Assembly: GCA_900465685.1 (NCBI GenBank)
Contig: UEGR01000007.1
Coordinates: forward strand, 620,001 to 684,000
Source: Hyphomicrobiales bacterium
GTDB lineage: Bacteria; Pseudomonadota; Alphaproteobacteria; Rhizobiales; Rhizobiaceae
Direction of reading: 5' to 3'
DNA length: 64,000 nt
In this document: positions 62,961 through 64,000 of the stretch, piece by piece
How the letters are laid out: each line of letters opens with the position of its first letter
How positions within the stretch are numbered: the stretch's first letter is position 1
Program-made: the position numbers and the translations under genes
The notes under the pieces: model-generated
The model's input: only the letters and a program-made list of their open reading frames with translations
Databases searched by the model: none
What the model was told of the DNA's origin: nothing

Positions 62961-63874
62961 CAGTCTTTTGGCCCAATACGCTCCGTCGCACGGGAATTCC
63001 TGGTAGTTCTCCGAGTTATCGCCGCAATGCTGCGTATGATAGCCAGAGGAACGACGGACGAATCGCGCGCGCATTGGGCGGCGGATACCGGGCGAGTAAC
63101 GATGCGGTGGCACAGAAACGAACAGCGGAAGAGATGCATGCGGGCGCTGTGGTCTGGCGGCGCAGTCCCCCTGTTGTTGCCCCTTCATCCTTGCTGCTTG
63201 CGCCAGCCAGATTCCTGTGGTCTGTCATGATGCGTATGCTCAGACGTTTCCAACCCATCTCGATTGTGCTTTTCACGCTGCTTCTGGCTTTTCTCGTCGG
63301 CTTTGTCGTCTTCGGGGAGAAGGTGACGAGCATGACGCCGCCAGTGATCGATGAGCCGGCCGATGGCATCGTGGTTCTGACCGGCGGTCAGTCCCGCATT
63401 CAGGCGGCGGTCGATCTCTTGCAGGATAAGCGCGGCAAGCGACTGCTGATCAGCGGCGTTCATCCTTCGACGAATGAAAAATCCATACAGCGCGCAACGC
63501 ATGCTGATCCAGGCCTGTTCGACTGCTGTGTCGATCTCGACCGTTCGGCCCGCAACACCGTCGGCAATGCCGAGGAAAGCGAGCATTGGATTCGCAACAA
63601 CGATTATCGCCGCGTGATCGTCGTGACGAACAATTACCATATGCCGCGCAGCATTCTGGAAATGTCCTATCGGATGAAGGACGTGGAATTCGTGCCCTAT
63701 CCGGTGGTGAATGGCGACGGTCGCGAGCAAAGCTGGGTGGCCGAAGGCGACACATTGCGCGTGCTCTTCGTTGAATATGTCAAATATCTGGGCGCGGTCG
63801 TGCGCGTTGGTGCGTCAGAGATTTTCGGCTTCGACATTCTCGACGGCGTGACCGGTCAGAAGATCAATCGGTAA
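62957..63874 (+). CDS. YdcF/SanA family (DUF218) membrane protein
   Basis: An N-terminal region of about 95 residues without similarity is followed by one transmembrane helix (about 100-120) and a DUF218 domain. That domain has DGIVVLTGGQSRIQAAVDLL, LLISGVHPST, LDRSARNTVGNAEESEHWI and VVTNNYHMPRSILEMSYRM, the family's active-site-like blocks. Members are linked to envelope polysaccharide or vancomycin-exclusion phenotypes. The start at 62957 is coupled to ftsX by ATGA; an in-frame ATG at 63227, just before the helix, would give a shorter protein with the same domain. It completes an ftsE-ftsX-ydcF unit. Confidence 0.82.
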   Translation: MTVFWPNTLRRTGIPGSSPSYRRNAAYDSQRNDGRIARALGGGYRASNDAVAQKRTAEEMHAGAVVWRRSPPVVAPSSLLLAPARFLWSVMMRMLRRFQPISIVLFTLLLAFLVGFVVFGEKVTSMTPPVIDEPADGIVVLTGGQSRIQAAVDLLQDKRGKRLLISGVHPSTNEKSIQRATHADPGLFDCCVDLDRSARNTVGNAEESEHWIRNNDYRRVIVVTNNYHMPRSILEMSYRMKDVEFVPYPVVNGDGREQSWVAEGDTLRVLFVEYVKYLGAVVRVGASEIFGFDILDGVTGQKINR

Positions 63875-64000
63875 CAAACAGGAAAATCCCGGCGGTCAGT
63901 CACCGTTTTCTGTATGGAAAATGGGGCAGTTCCTGATATAGGAGTGCCCGAGATTTCGGAAAACGAAGGCCTGACAGTTTTTCGGGATTATGGTCTGACT
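63875..64000. other. Window end, no complete gene
   Basis: After the YdcF gene there is a weak CGGT/ACCG stem with TTTTC (63896-63914). No coding start for a following gene could be supported. In related genomes plsC follows, but this cannot be confirmed here. Confidence 0.3.

Overview
The window is a chromosomal segment of an alphaproteobacterium of the order Rhizobiales, very probably Brucella/Ochrobactrum (Brucellaceae). The evidence is near-verbatim recall of Brucella proteins: the lipoprotein Omp19, the aquaporin AqpX and the 320-residue malate dehydrogenase. Gene order (mdh-sucCDAB, sdhCDAB, tesB/amtB/ftsK, hemCD-Mic60-HemY, ftsEX) and intergenic palindromes typical of this group agree. 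I see no prophage, insertion sequence, CRISPR array, tRNA or rRNA. This is core genome, and the unusual material lies in the intergenic DNA.

Layout. 1-4.5 kb: start of ftsY, then mtaB and dapF on the minus strand, omp19 and zapE on the plus strand. 5-16.2 kb: central carbon block mdh-sucC-sucD-sucA-sucB, then a MAPEG protein, a LysE/RhtB exporter and a secreted protein, then the E3 subunit lpdA. 16.2-18.6 kb (minus): a small membrane protein, a TraB/GumN protein and xerC. 18.8-24.4 kb: rimM-trmD-DUF4260, an NCS1 permease on the opposite strand, rplS and leuC. 24.6-26.8 kb: a membrane diguanylate cyclase, a secreted protein and a GNAT enzyme. 27.2-30.6 kb: sdhCDAB. 30.8-34.3 kb: VOC protein, OsmC, a ubiquinone-type hydroxylase and tesB. 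34.6-42.2 kb: amtB (sigma-54 promoter, no adjacent glnK), ftsK, lolA, xth and an ABC-F ATPase. 42.2-45.6 kb: a cNMP-domain protein, an OmpR-type regulator, an L,D-transpeptidase-fold protein and an NCS2 purine permease. 45.8-48.3 kb: a MocR regulator divergent from an EamA transporter. 48.4-51.8 kb (minus): tsaD-gpsA-YciI-EVE-methyltransferase. 51.9-57.4 kb: hemC-hemD-Mic60-HemY-TerB. 57.4-59.6 kb (minus): an MFS transporter and aqpX. 60-64 kb: a lipoprotein, a membrane protein, ftsE-ftsX and a YdcF/DUF218 protein.

How the genes work together. Malate dehydrogenase, succinyl-CoA synthetase, the 2-oxoglutarate dehydrogenase complex (E1, E2 and a nearby E3) and succinate dehydrogenase cover much of the TCA cycle. 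hemCD serve tetrapyrrole synthesis next to the membrane-shaping Mic60/HemY pair. ftsK, ftsEX, lolA, omp19 and the L,D-transpeptidase-like gene serve division and the envelope. Three of these envelope/division genes (omp19, ftsK, ftsE) have CtrA-like motifs upstream.

Most notable non-coding signals: a nested double palindrome at 58.7-58.9 kb; mosaic RIME-like repeats at 4.7, 31.2 and 48.3 kb; palindromic CtrA boxes before ftsK and ftsEX; an upstream ORF with the only good ribosome-binding site before the ABC-F gene; a hairpin that would shorten the SD-to-start distance of sucA; and an operator-like palindrome inside the mdh promoter. I did not find a clearly new multi-gene system.
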